A DNA stretch of 64,000 nt from the NCBI RefSeq assembly GCF_036711975.1, contig NC_091973.1, forward strand, positions 4,402,001 through 4,466,000, in the 5' to 3' direction. A model generated the notes under the pieces. The model worked only from the letters and a program-made list of their open reading frames with translations. It was not told the origin of the DNA and made no database searches. Both the position numbers and the translations under genes were made by a program. This DNA comes from Onthophagus taurus (lineage: Eukaryota > Arthropoda > Insecta > Coleoptera > Scarabaeidae). Within the stretch, counting starts at the first letter, position 1; the number at the start of each line of letters is the position of its first letter. Shown here piece after piece: positions 1-11,900 of the stretch.

Positions 1-2644
1 AAAACATTTATGAATAAGGTAACTCAAATTGCATTAGAAAATGTTTTCTACAGTTGTACACCGCCTTGTGATGAATCGCCAGAGTTATCCAACTTTATAC
101 TTCTCGTAAAACTTATTAAACCCCACCTCGAGTAAATTCTTTTTCTAATAGCCCATCCATACATCGTACATTGTAACCGTATCATTCATAGATATTGATT
201 TCCAACATCGTTTCCATTTCATCAATATATATGGAAATCCAAAGATCTTGGGTATTAGAAACACATTTACAAATGCAAATGAATTATTGATTTAATATCA
301 ATTTTCATTAAGAGTACAATTTTGGTCATACATGTTAGATTAGATCTAAAGTAAACTTAATGTAATATCTCAAATTAATTCTCTATCTTTGAATCACCTA
401 ATGTCTTAGGGCAGCTAAAACTGTTCCCTGCTGCCCCATCCATGCAGCCCAGGAATAGTTTAAGTTGCTGTAGATGTCTTCTTGGACTACCGACTATATG
501 TAATTAAGACATCACTCCACAACGCCACATATTTCAGTATTGCACTTAAACCACACACTCCCAGTTTACAAAATGAGGAAAGAAAACTCAGGTTTTTCTC
601 CAATCACAAACTAGGTTACGTGGGTACAGACTAGGTGTTTCCTCTCCCAGACTTCGAAAATGAATTTTGACATAAATGGCATAAATTCCATTTGAAAACA
701 ACGCCAAGTACTTAGGTATGACTCACCAAGCTTTAATTATAAAGTGCAAATTTGTATTAAACTCATCTTTGATCTAGAATTTCCGATTACATTGTTAAAA
801 CAATTGATGTTTACTGTGGCGGTGTTAAATGCACAAAGACGAGGTAGTCCTGATTAGATCTACGCAAGTGTCACACGTGATGTGATTGCTGCTTACCAGA
901 TGTTAAATAGGAGAACGCAAACAAGGTAGAACCGGAGAGAGGAAGATTGAATTAATTGAATTGAGATACGGAAGAAGTAAGTTATAACAAGAGAAGATTT
1001 ATGGGTGATGCCGCAATACGTAATTCAAAGCTAGATTTGTGGATTGATTTTATGACCTAACGCACGAACTCCGTTATCCGCGGTATTGTGTTAGATCAAC
1101 AAAGTTTCGGTAGGAATTGTGAGTTTGTTTCGTATATACGTACGTACGCTCTTCCGAAAATCGATCAGTGCATGCAAGTTTGACACTAATGATATAAGTT
1201 TAATTGTTAGGGTGCGGCCTCCTGTCGAAGTTCGATATAGAAACCCTTAAAATGGCCGATTATTTACAGTGAAGCCTAGAAGTATCACCTGTATAATCGC
1301 CTTAACAAAGTGGATTGCCGCCTTATTTATTACTATCGAGTTCGGGGAGAATTATTAACCCCTAGCCTGCTATTATGCAAGCCATGTTTCAACAGAACGG
1401 CCTTACGTGCGATAACTTGTTTTGTTTCGAGAGTTAGTCGCGAAAATATTGCGCTCGGTCCCATCGACGCATTGACGGGACTTTAGCTGGGGAAGTAATT
1501 ACTCGAATGGATTTTTACGTTTCCCGTCCCGAAAAGGCACTTCCTTGCGCAAAACAATGCTTTTAAAGAGGCAATCCAATTAACGTGGAAGAAAAGCGTG
1601 TTTGAAATTTTCCAGGTAATTTAACGAGCTCTCCCTGTAGTACAATTCGGGAATTACACCTGACGCGATCGCATGCATCACGAAATCGAAGATTAATATG
1701 CCCGCGAGGAGAAATCTGAAATCTATTCAACAAGACCCACTCAAATAAAATATTGATCTGATTTTGTAGTCGTTAGTTTTAACCTCCCACGAGAATCATT
1801 TCAATTCGACTAGTGTTCGTTCGGTTGACAGTTCCCTTGACGGGGTTGCGTCCTTATTAGAGGTTTAATTGGTTTACCTCAGACGTTGCTAACTTGGTTT
1901 CGCCGGCGCATATGAACGTTCTAATTGTGTGCAACTCCATACTCGGGCAGATTCAATTCTTGTTTGATCTTCACGTAGAGGTCTCGTTAATGTAATCAAT
2001 TTAACGCGACGATAACAACATTCATGAAACGAATTACATTTAAGTCTTTTGTCCATTTTACTTTTCCTAAGAAGATTTCGAATAATATGGGGACAATAGA
2101 ATTTTCGTAAAGTCAATACGTCCAATATTTACAGACGATTGAAAATATCAAATATTAAACCGCATGTCTCTCGGGATTCGTGCTGCTTTTCTTGAGGGAT
2201 TCCGAGGAAAAGTCGACTGACCATGACATCCCCTATTCGTTTAGTCCGCGGGGCGTATACCCAAATTAGTATTCTGGAGACACGTTCTTTACGAAACGCG
2301 AATCCTTTAAAACTTCAAAAAATCACCTTGACAGCTCACCGAGTAAACTCAATTTATAATCATTATACGTCCCGGGTCGAGAGTCTTCAAATTGTCAGTC
2401 CCTCGAGTTCCTGTCATATATATCCCGCCATGGTCCCTTACACTTTTAAATAAAACACCGCATCTTCAGCAATATTTCTCGTCCCGTATTTAGATTCTAG
2501 TGGGCTCATATTTTACGGCCTCGGTACTCTGTGATTATGAATTTCCCGGATTCGCAAACGTCTCAAGAAATGTACAAAACTCCCGCATCGCTTTAACGCC
2601 TACGATTCTTTACCTTCCTTTATGCTCATATTTTATTACTCCAA
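1..2644. other. Gene-free stretch holding one dispersed repeat unit
   Basis: No coding region is supported here. The only structured element is at about 391-730, a diverged copy of the hairpin-bearing unit found in tandem at 2645-3745. The rest looks like unique intergenic DNA. Short open frames at 1889-2125 (minus) and 2223-2453 (plus) have no recognisable motif or splice context. Confidence 0.6.
391..730 (+). repeat. Solo copy of hairpin-bearing 0.5 kb repeat
   Basis: This copy starts near GAATCACCTAATGTCTTAGG and contains a long imperfect hairpin at 411-469. The arms pair around a CCATCCAT-type loop. Downstream blocks (AATTAAGACA, CCACAACGCCACATATTTCAG, CTAGGTTACG, TTTTGACATAAATGGCA) recur in the same order at 2.8 and 3.3 kb, so this is a dispersed family. 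No transposase is seen; a non-autonomous mobile element is possible. Confidence 0.7.
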
Positions 2645-3745
2645 CATGATCTTAGATGAGTAATAACTCCATACCACGGTGACAGCTGAACTGTTAAGCA
2701 AAGATATAAGTATAACTTTATAGAGTTATGAATTTTTCATTCCTTACTTGATGGAACAGCTCTTTTAACATAATGGCTTTGAATCAGCTAATGTCTTAGG
2801 GCAACTAAAACTGTTCCGGGCTGCCACATCCATGCAGCCCAGGAACAGTTTTAGTTGCTAATGCTGGTGGTATTGGGTTTTCCAATACTACCATAAAGCT
2901 TCGGTATATGTAATTAAGACAGCTGTTCGTCACTCCACAACGCCACATATTTCAGTGTTGTTTCAGTTTACAAAATGAGAAAAAAAAAACTCAGGTTCTT
3001 CTCCAATCAAAAACTAGGTTACGGAGTTACAGACTAGGTGTTTTCTCTCCCAGACTTCAGGGAACATCCTGGCTACTTCCCATATAATTTAAATGTCGAA
3101 TACCACATTTTGACATAAATGGCACAGTTATTTGAAAACAACGCCGAATCATGTCTAGGGACATGCTCTTAGATGAGTAATAACACCATACCACGGTGAC
3201 AGCTGAATTGTTAAGCAAAGATATAAGTAAACTTTATAGAATTATGAATATTTCATTCCTAAGTTGGTGGAACAACCCTTTTAACATAATAGCTTTGAAT
3301 CAGCTAATGTCTTAGGGCAACTTAAACTGTTCCGGGATGCCACATCCATGCAGCCCAGGAACAATTTTAGTTGCAGTAGATGTCTTCTTCGACTACCGAT
3401 GACCGCCCGTGGGTTTTCCAATAAAGCTTCGGTATATGTAATTAAGACAGCTGTTCATCAGTCCACAACGCCACATATTTCAGTATTCTTCTCTTCTATT
3501 AGTTCTTCTTCAAGCATCCTGGTTACCTCCCATACAATTTGTATGTCGAATACCATAATCTATTCTGTGAGAAATTGAACAAAAATGAATTTTGACATAA
3601 ATGGCACTGTTATTCCATTTGAAAACAAAGCCAAATACCTAGGCATGATCAAGACGAGTAATAACTCCATGCCACGGTGACAGCTGCACTGCTAAGCAAA
3701 GATATAAGTAAACTTTATCGAATTAAGAATTTTTGAAAGCTTCAG
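2645..3745 (+). repeat. Tandem duplication of the 0.5 kb hairpin-bearing unit
   Basis: Two full units start at about 2645 and 3161 and a third partial unit at about 3650. They share GATGAGTAATAAC, CCATACCACGGTGACAGCTG and AAGCAAAGATATAAGTA in order. Each full unit has a hairpin of roughly 58 bases, at 2801-2858 and 3317-3374, whose arms begin GCAACT(A/T)AAACTGTTCC and end in the complementary AGTTGC. The spacing is about 516 bp. No coding capacity is convincing. Confidence 0.8.
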
Positions 3746-6465
3746 TTTACGACGACGGCGAACTAAATGATTTACCGTGGTTAGTTTTAAGTTTTGGATG
3801 GAGCAAGACGGTCGTATCGCGCAACGAAGCCGGAGTAATTGAATTTATAATTAGTTCGGAATGGGCGCAAGTTAATGAATTAAAAGCGAGCACGCAGTTA
3901 CTTAAGGTTTAGTCGCAAGAGAAGTCTGTACACATGTCCACGATATCAAATTTATAAGTTCGACTGGAATAGCTGACGCATACGTGATATGTACAGAGCC
4001 AGTCAAACTCTTGACTTCATCGCTCGCCACGTTGGCATTCTGCACATATTCAGTTTACCCCAATTCATGGACGGAATGCTTAATAAACTGGATCTCATCG
4101 ACCAATAAGATCCGACGCTGTACGGGAGCGCGCCGCTGGTAGCTTTTCACTTTGTTAATACCGGCAATTTACCTTGGAGCCACCTTTTCGTAGTTACAAA
4201 GCGAACGTCAAAAGATCACTCCAACTGCTGGTTAAAACGCTAAACTGTGACGGTATTTCATGCCCAACTCCTTTAACGGTGAATTATCAAGCCGCCAGTT
4301 GCTGACGACCCCACACAAACTTCTGTAAATAAAGTAATTATCATAGATAACTAGCCGTACAAGCTGGCGCTAACACGCCCTTCCGTTGCCTAGAATTAAG
4401 CAAATTCCGTCGACGTCCGAAAAACGAGCCCATTATTTACAACGCTCTGCGATTTTTGAAATATACGGCCGTGTCGGTGACAAATCTTTGCTATTAGTTA
4501 GACGGTAATCGATAAAATCGAAGTGTTAGTGCCATTTTCTCTACGTTATCCAAGTATAACGCCTACAGATTAATCTTTACTTTATATAAATTTCGTTTAA
4601 TGGAGTATCCTTTATAGTACACATAACATTGACCGAAGGCGTGCTACGATCACAAAGAGAACACATTTATGGTCATTACATCATCACACAGCAATGCGGT
4701 GCTTTGACAAGCCAAATCTAAACAGAGTGAACAATGATTGAGCGTCAACATTCCATGATTGTCGTTACCGACGTCACTTTGCTAATAATTTTAAAGGTCG
4801 CGTATAAAAGAATTTTAATTGAGATAGAGAGAACTTGAAGAATTCGTAATCGCTGGAGGACTAGAAATGGTGCCATCTCGGTAAGTAGGCCATATCCTCA
4901 CTGCGTACCTGAGGCATTGCGCCTTGGGGATAAAGGTTAATTAACGAAGTAACACGTACGTCGTCGCAAGTTGAACTTGCGGTCGCCTCAGCGGACAGTT
5001 ACATATCTGCTCGGCGGTGGTTGCCGCCATCGGCGCAGAAATAGTGTGCGGTCGCACCCTGGTTGTACGATCACGTGTTTGCCCTTTTAAACGACTTTTC
5101 GAATTTTAATTAAAGTCGACGCGTTCGTAAATTTAATATCCTCACAATCGACTTACCCCACACACCTTTTTCGGTCGGCTGACCTTATAAATCACCTCTT
5201 CTTGAAGAGGGTCTTATCGTTCACGTGTCATTTACCACCATATCTAAGAGACTTTCTGTAGGCTTACGAAAAATGATTTCTTCATCTTCCCATTGTATAC
5301 ATTTTTTGTTCAATATCAATATTAATGATATTTTTTCTTCAATTGTGTTTTAATATAGCTCGTGTTTAATTTATTTTATATTCGTAACAATTAGTTTATA
5401 TTTTCTGTTCATCGAACAGATGCAGTGAACTGAGCGAAGCCACGCCTATTTCCCCCACTATTACACAATAGCCAGTTTCACACACAAAGCAAAAATACAT
5501 ACATACAAAGAAAGAAAGAGAGCTGTTCTTGGTTGACTTTTGTAAACCGGGCTTACCAATAGAAAAATTCTATTCAAATTTTGTGCGTATTTATGGGAAA
5601 TTCAAATCGCTGCATCTATTCGATGAACGAATTATAGTTCGCGGTTGTTTGTAGGTAGATGAAAAAACATAGAGATAAACGGATTATGCGTAATATTTCC
5701 AGTCCAAAGTGAATAATAAATACACGGTATACTAGGTTAGGCGGCGCCACCTAGTAGTTTCCTGCTCACGAGTTATCCGACGAATAACAAATGCGGTTCG
5801 TATAAATGTAAATAAATTAGCCCGCGAATGTAAATCGTTATTTAGCGTCGGTGTTACACAAAACCGGAGCGAATCCCATTGGAGTGCATGTAACAATTGC
5901 AAAATCGATAGTGGAAGATTTGTCCCGCAGAATTTCTAATGCAGCACAATAATCAGCATTATTGGATATCCAAATAAGATTTAGAACGTAATTTGCCGTT
6001 AAGATCTTGTGTAAACTAGTTGGCCGCCTCGCGTACAGCATAGAATGACGAACTTCCCTTAACTTTGGGCGCGAGGGTCGAAAGTCCGTTGTTCCGTCGG
6101 TAAAACTAATAGGAGCGTAAATAATTTTAAAGTTTTACGCTGCGGCATTGTTATGTAGAGTGCGCGCCGCGCTCCCTCCACATCTATTGTGATTCCGGGC
6201 ACGTCTCTAATAACACAATTATAATTATCTGCAAAACAAGCCAAACAACTACCCTTTGTTCTACTACGATCTCTTTATACGCCTGCCTATGTTAGCGATT
6301 ACGTTCTCATTAACCCCACGTTCAGTCCGACTATAATTATTTAACCGCAAAAATACGTTTCCACAACTCGTGTGTCTCATAATCTCGTTTACGGAAACTA
6401 GACTCATACAATACTTACTCATCAATCACAATTACTTTCTCATTCACCTTTTTATTGTTATTTCG
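3746..6465. other. Unique intergenic sequence, no gene seen
   Basis: The stretch is moderately CpG-containing, with no repeat array, no splice-consistent coding frame and no RNA gene that I recognise. Distal regulatory DNA cannot be excluded. Confidence 0.5.
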
Positions 6466-6469
6466 AAAC

Positions 6470-6550
6470 CGAGGCAGCTTTGCTGCTGAGGCAGTAGAGT
6501 TTACTTGATTATAAAAGAAGTCGCCGAGGCAGCGAAGCTGTTGAGGCAAT
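6470..6550. repeat. Paired GC-rich boxes
   Basis: Two related boxes about 60 bp apart, CCGAGGCAGCTTTGCTGCTG and CCGAGGCAGCGAAGCTGTTG, each contain a small palindrome (CAGC..GCTG) and continue into GAGGCA. Their overall shape, CCGAGG then about ten bases then GAGGCA, resembles the CpG-rich box of the satellites at 14.9-17.7 and 31.6-34.8 kb, but identity is low in the middle. Confidence 0.5.
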
Positions 6551-6656
6551 ACTTGATAAACTACAACTAAAAATAAAAGTAATTTTTTTAATATTAATAT
6601 GTCATTTTGCAGCCGAATTTCGGTTTCGGCACATGACGAAAAACCCCGTACTGTAT

Positions 6657-6806
6657 ATACAGTGTGCTAATTAATTATCGTACCCGACATCATCGTTGCA
6701 AGTATGCAACCAATATCACAATATAATATAATACGCGATTTGCGTATTGCAATATCAATAATGTGATATTGGTTGCATACTTGCAATGATGTGCAAGACA
6801 GTGTAT
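6657..6806. mobile_element. MITE family 1, copy a
   Basis: The terminal inverted repeats are of the form ACAGTGTG(T/C)TAATTAATTA with an inner palindromic arm CAAGTATGCAACCAATATCA. The left end is intact and the right end is degenerate after TTGCAATGATG. The ends and TA flanks fit a Tc1/mariner-mobilised non-autonomous element. It directly abuts the mariner-like element that follows. Further copies or fragments lie at 18.87, 20.48, 21.00, 24.04, 27.13, 52.87 and 54.95 kb. Confidence 0.8.
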
Positions 6807-8265
6807 ACAGGATGTCCCGCAACGATTGTACAATACTGCATCAGCGTATTCTATGATCGAAAATAAACAAAAAAAGCCTAATAAACATAGGTCAGAAAAT
6901 GGACCATTTTCGAGATATTCAAAGATTTAGTTTCATAAGTTGATATTGTTAACATCATGAATTTAAATTTGTTTTTATAATAATTAAGTCGTTACTATGA
7001 TTACGATAAGTTGTTTAATCAAAAAAAAAATAATACTTCACGAAATTATTATTTTACTATTTAATTTAATAAAACTATTAAGTATTCCTATTAATTAAGG
7101 GTCCTATTAATTACTGCAAGGAAGAGATGGCGGATATGGTGTATTATTAGGCCGGTGGAATTAGAAGAAGCAGTTTTGAGAAGAGTTGATGAAAATGCCT
7201 CAACCAGCATTAGAAGAAATTCTGCACAAAAAAAAACGTTAACAAAACAACCGTTCACGGCATTTTAAGGGAGCAGTTGCTTTATCCTTATCATTACAAC
7301 ACCATTCAAGCTCTAACAGAAAATGATGGCGAAAAAGAGAGATTTTTTGTAGGTGAGCCATATAGGAAGAGGTAGTAAACGTCGACTTTCCCATAAACAT
7401 TGTATTTACGGATGAAGTAACATTTACTCAAAGCGGAATTTTTAATATTCATAATGCGCATGTTTGGAATGATGAAAATCCCTATGCAATACTAGAAACT
7501 CATCATCAGTGCCGATTCAGTGTTAATGTATGGGCTCGAATTATAGGTGATCAGTTATTAGGTCCATTTTTTCTTCCAAAGAGATTGACAGCCGATGCTT
7601 ACATACATTTTTTACAAAATGACCTTACAGAGGCATTTGATGAATTACCTCAACAAATTCTAGAAGATTGCTACTTTATGCACGATATGCACATTATGCA
7701 CGTGCTACTCGAGCATACTTAAATAACAGATTTGGCAATAAGTGGATTGGCCGAGGAGGGCCACCTCGTTCACCAGATTTAAATCCGTTAGATTTTTGGT
7801 TTTGGGGACATTTAAAACAAATAGTTTATTCTGAATACGTTCAAATTGTGCAGGATTTGAAAAATAAAATTAGTAATGCATTTGACACAGTAAAACAAAT
7901 TATGACATGAATCTTTTCCAATTTGTTAAATATTTGTTGTTTTTATGCTGGTTGAACGATTTTCTTCGACAGTCTTTGTTACTTGTTTTGTTAAATTATT
8001 AATGAACTGTATTAATTAACTTAATATTATCTTATTATTTATTAAATTTTATCTTAACCATCGTAACCATGGTAATCATATAATTACTGCATCTAAATCG
8101 TTACAATTAATGATGTTAACAATAGGTCAACTTATGAAATTAAAACTTTGAATATCTCGAAATGGTACATTTTCAGACCTGTGTTTATTAGACTTTTTTT
8201 CTCTATTTTCGATCAGAGAATACGCTGATGCAGTTTTGTACAATCGTTGCGGGACAGCCTGTATA
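6806..8265 (+). mobile_element. Decayed Tc1/mariner-type transposon with long inverted repeats
   Basis: The left end (CAGGATGTCCCGCAACGATT) and the right end, its complement with a few changes, begin inverted repeats of about 150 bp (6806-6957 and about 8111-8265) flanked by TA. The interior holds a broken transposase. Length near 1.46 kb is usual for the superfamily. Several frameshifts and stops show it is dead. The full arms could still serve as ends for transposase supplied elsewhere. Confidence 0.85.
7160..7910 (+). pseudogene. Transposase pseudogene, Tc1/mariner superfamily
   Basis: In pieces and different frames the strand reads an N-terminal helix-turn-helix region (around 7160-7330, with RRVDENASTSIRRI), then the catalytic core: a first Asp in the FTDEVTFT block near 7400, VWARIIGDQLLGPFFLP near 7530, a second Asp in FMHD near 7680, and WIGRGGPPRSPDLNPLDF near 7745-7800 with the third acidic residue. 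This matches the insect clade of DDE/D transposases carrying a GRGGP..PPRSPDL..LDF signature. The triad survives, but at least one frameshift separates the second and third residues and the start is not recognisable, so no intact protein is made. Confidence 0.8.
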
Positions 8266-8269
8266 ATGA

Positions 8270-8935
8270 TTGAGTCATAGCTATCCCAAGTTGTACAAAA
8301 TGATTGAAAACTTGTCTAAATAATTGAAAAATGATATATACCTAATACAAGTTGTTCATAATAATTGACAACTGGTTGGAATTTATAACAAACTTGTCTA
8401 AATCATAGTTATAAATCTAGTTATTCTAGGTTGGTCAAAATCAATAAAAGATGATTAGTAATCATTAAAAATTTATCTAAATCATTGGGAACTAGCTTAT
8501 AACTACACTGTTGGAAATAATTCACGAGCACACCCTATATAATCTGAACGCGTGAAGATAAATCCATAATATTTGCGGGGCATAAAGGTTCACTATAGAC
8601 GAGTTTAATCAGCAAGTTTTGAGTTTTTCTGCCACGGCATTGTTGACTGAACCGCCCTTCCAAGTGGTGATTGATGCAACCCAGCAAAGTTGCGCCGCTC
8701 TCCATGTGAGGGTAAGTTACACTACTTTAGTACTACATCCATACCAAATTTCATTGTGTTAGGCACACCCGTTCAGATTATATAGGGTGTGCTCGTGAAT
8801 TATTTCCAATAGTGTATTTCATATCGTTCAAAATTAGTAAAAAATTGTCTAATACAAGTTGGTATGGTTAGTATAATAATTGACAACTGGTTGGAATTTA
8901 TTAAAAACTTATCTAACTCATAGAAATCGGATAGA
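8270..8935. repeat. Degenerate AT-rich short repeats
   Basis: Loose copies of a unit containing AATTGACAACTGGTTGGAAT and AACTTGTCTAA recur on both sides of a MITE (for example near 8360 and 8875). Divergence is high. They look like an old tandem array split by the later MITE insertion. Confidence 0.5.
8504..8816. mobile_element. MITE family 2 (313 bp)
   Basis: Inverted repeats of about 45 bp start TACACTGTTGGAAATAATTC and continue GAGCACACCCTATATAATCT on the left; the exact complement, apart from one or two bases near the tip, closes the element on the right. TA dinucleotides at both tips and the CACTG start fit a Tc1/mariner-mobilised element. It sits inside the degenerate repeats of 8270-8935. 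Confidence 0.85.
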
Positions 8936-8939
8936 TTAG

Positions 8940-11900
8940 ATTAGAAAATATTGCGATTATACTGATTATGAGTGTGTTTCATTTTGAACGAAGCAAGCGG
9001 TAACTTGTAATGAGACCTCGAGTGTTCGGAAGTTCTGTGGGTTGAAATACAAGTTGCGGGGCATTAAAGTTAGTCGAAATGAAATAATTTTAGCAGCCTG
9101 TAAATTCCGGCAGTTGTTATTTACAATTACAGTGGAAATTAGTTCCGCTAGATACGTGGGGAGTATTGAGGAAGTACCGTCTAATTTAGTGGGCAAGTTT
9201 AGTTGAATTAGCGAAGAGGGAGGCTCGCTTTCGCGGATCCCCACAGGAGGTGGTAGTTCGCTTTAAAAATGCCTTGGGAAGTTTGCTTAATCTATTTAAG
9301 AGCGTTAATTTTTTTAGTCTGAGGACGACGCGCCGAGGAGAATTCGATTTTCACCACCTTATTTCGTTTTATATGGGGAAATAAATCAGGGTTACTTTAT
9401 GAGGTCGGCGTATAAAACTTTACGGAAACGTACATATCCTCCGGTTGTAGTAGCTTTTTGAGATTAATGGTATATTTTTAATTTAGTTGAGTGTAATAAC
9501 TTACTAGTATTACCGTTGATTGCATAATAAATACATAGACTGGGTGTATAATTAAACCGTAATATTGTTTGAGAAGAAAGGCAAGTCTTATATTAACTTA
9601 CAATTGGATTTTGGAGGTGCAGAAAATGTAACCTGAAAGGAAAAAAAAAAGCGGCGCTGAACGCAAATTACCATCCTGCAAAAACACAATATGAAAATTA
9701 ATCACTTCTAGCGGTGGAAGGGGTGTGTAAGGGTCGTTATTACAACGGAATTTTTCCCGAGACTGGCTCCTTGAAAAAAACACGCTACAAAAGAATTTAA
9801 AATTAATGATCGCTCGATTTTTTTCTTTGCCAGGTTTTGTTTCTCCGTCGTTCCGTGAAAATCGACGGATTTATAGCGTTCTATAGCCGAAAACCACGAA
9901 ATCGCTTTCCTATTCGTTACTTTATTTCCAATTAGTTACGTAAATGAAAGTTTATAGGGATATCTTACCTCTGGTGCACAAATGACATGATCTAATTTAC
10001 CTCAAATGTTGTTTTGGTTTGGCACTTCTCATTGCACTACGGGTCTTGACACAAGAGCTTCTCTTAGTTAATTAAATTTCACTTCCCCACTCCTTCCCCT
10101 GCCCATGTCGTCTTTGCTATGATGTTTAATGAAATAATTTGGATGGACTCTAACGTTAAGTTAAGACGACTGTTAATTACCTCTTCAATTACCAAATACA
10201 GAAATGTTTCTAGGCGGTTGTGGATGGGTCATATATATTAAGATCTGATACGATCGGAGAATTTTGAGCGTAAACGTTGGATGGTGTAAATTTGCATCCG
10301 AGTACCGATAAACAAAGGCCCGGTTCGAGCGGGTCGATGAAAAAGGGCTGTGGAATTAGTGCATACTAGACACATTTCTGCCATAAATACAGCGCAATCT
10401 ACAACTGATACCACCGTAAATGACTCAAGCGGGCGTATATCATCGCCGGATAAAAGAATTTCGATGGGGACGTATAATTTCGAGGCACCGGTGATTTATT
10501 ATTGCCTTTATTACAGGCTACGCCACTCCTCCAATCACGACACCCCAAATACCGCCCCTAATCAACTGCAATTTCAAACCACGGAAAAAAGTTTAATAAA
10601 CCCTCAGCTATTAGTGAACGTTTTACTTCAAATAACTCCCTCAACTTCATCTCCTGTTACATAAATCCTAAAACAACATTCTTTTTCAGTTTTTTTCAAT
10701 ACAAGTTTAAGACTTTAAACGGTCGATTGTATCCTTGAATGTGTGTATAAATTAAGCTAAAGTGCAGCACTTGAGGAACGCTTCAACGGCAAAGGGTGGG
10801 ATTTACATATGTCATTGTGCAAGACGACACGGTTAAGTTCAGGAACTTACGTCAAGAACTTCATTTCGCGACACTCGGCATCATTAAACTGTCTTTCGCT
10901 TATTCAGCTTAGATCCGGCGTGCGCACCGCTAACTGCGAAAGTTCGGCAGCTTTCAGCCTTGGATTTTAATTATGAGGACAATAGGGTTATCTACTTCGC
11001 GGGAAATTGACGCCTTTAACTTCATCTTGCAACCGAGAAAAACAATTACTCCTTATTAAGCGTCATATTTTTGTTAAAAACGATCGGTCTTACTCCACTC
11101 CCAAGAGGTTAATAAGGTTGCCTGTCAGATCCTAGATACAACTAATATAGGATAAAATAATGTTTAAATTTAAACCTCCTCGTTCTTAAACACGCAATTT
11201 TAACCACACACTATATCCATGTAATCCATCAAAAATGCAACGTTCTAAAATTCAATATATATAATATATACTTGATATAAACTTGTTTAACTGAAAGTTC
11301 TTTAAGCTTTATTAAAATTTAAAAAGTTAAAAATGAATAATAAATATAAATAAGGAAAAATAAAAGTTGTTGAGATGAAATTTTAAAGAGGGATGTTCAT
11401 ATTAAACAATTTTCTGGCTTTATTAAATCTTTAATATGAAGTACGTTGGAACGAGTGGAAATGGTTTGGCAAATTGAAATTATTAATTGCAGAAGTTCCT
11501 TACCGGGAGTATAAATTCAATAACTACCAGGTACACACAACAATCCGACGTGCAAATCACGTACCAACTTGTTGCATATCAGATAAAACGCGTCAACAAG
11601 TTTTGAACGGGCGTTGTAGGTCATAATGTCGATTCGATCGATAGGGTTAATTGAAAAACTTACGTTTTGAGTATCTCTGCTTTATCGTCTTTGGAAAGTC
11701 TGAAAGAAAAGAAATAAAAACTTGTGTAAATGAGAAGTTTGATACAATCCTAATATTATAAGGTGTCACCCCCGCTATAAATCCTAAGAACCTGTCACAG
11801 AGGTCAAGTAGAGCGTTGTCGGGTTCCCCCTTCGCAATAAAAGTATCGCTGGATTATATTCTTGAAAGACGGATCTGCTGCACCAGGAAAACCGGAGAAA

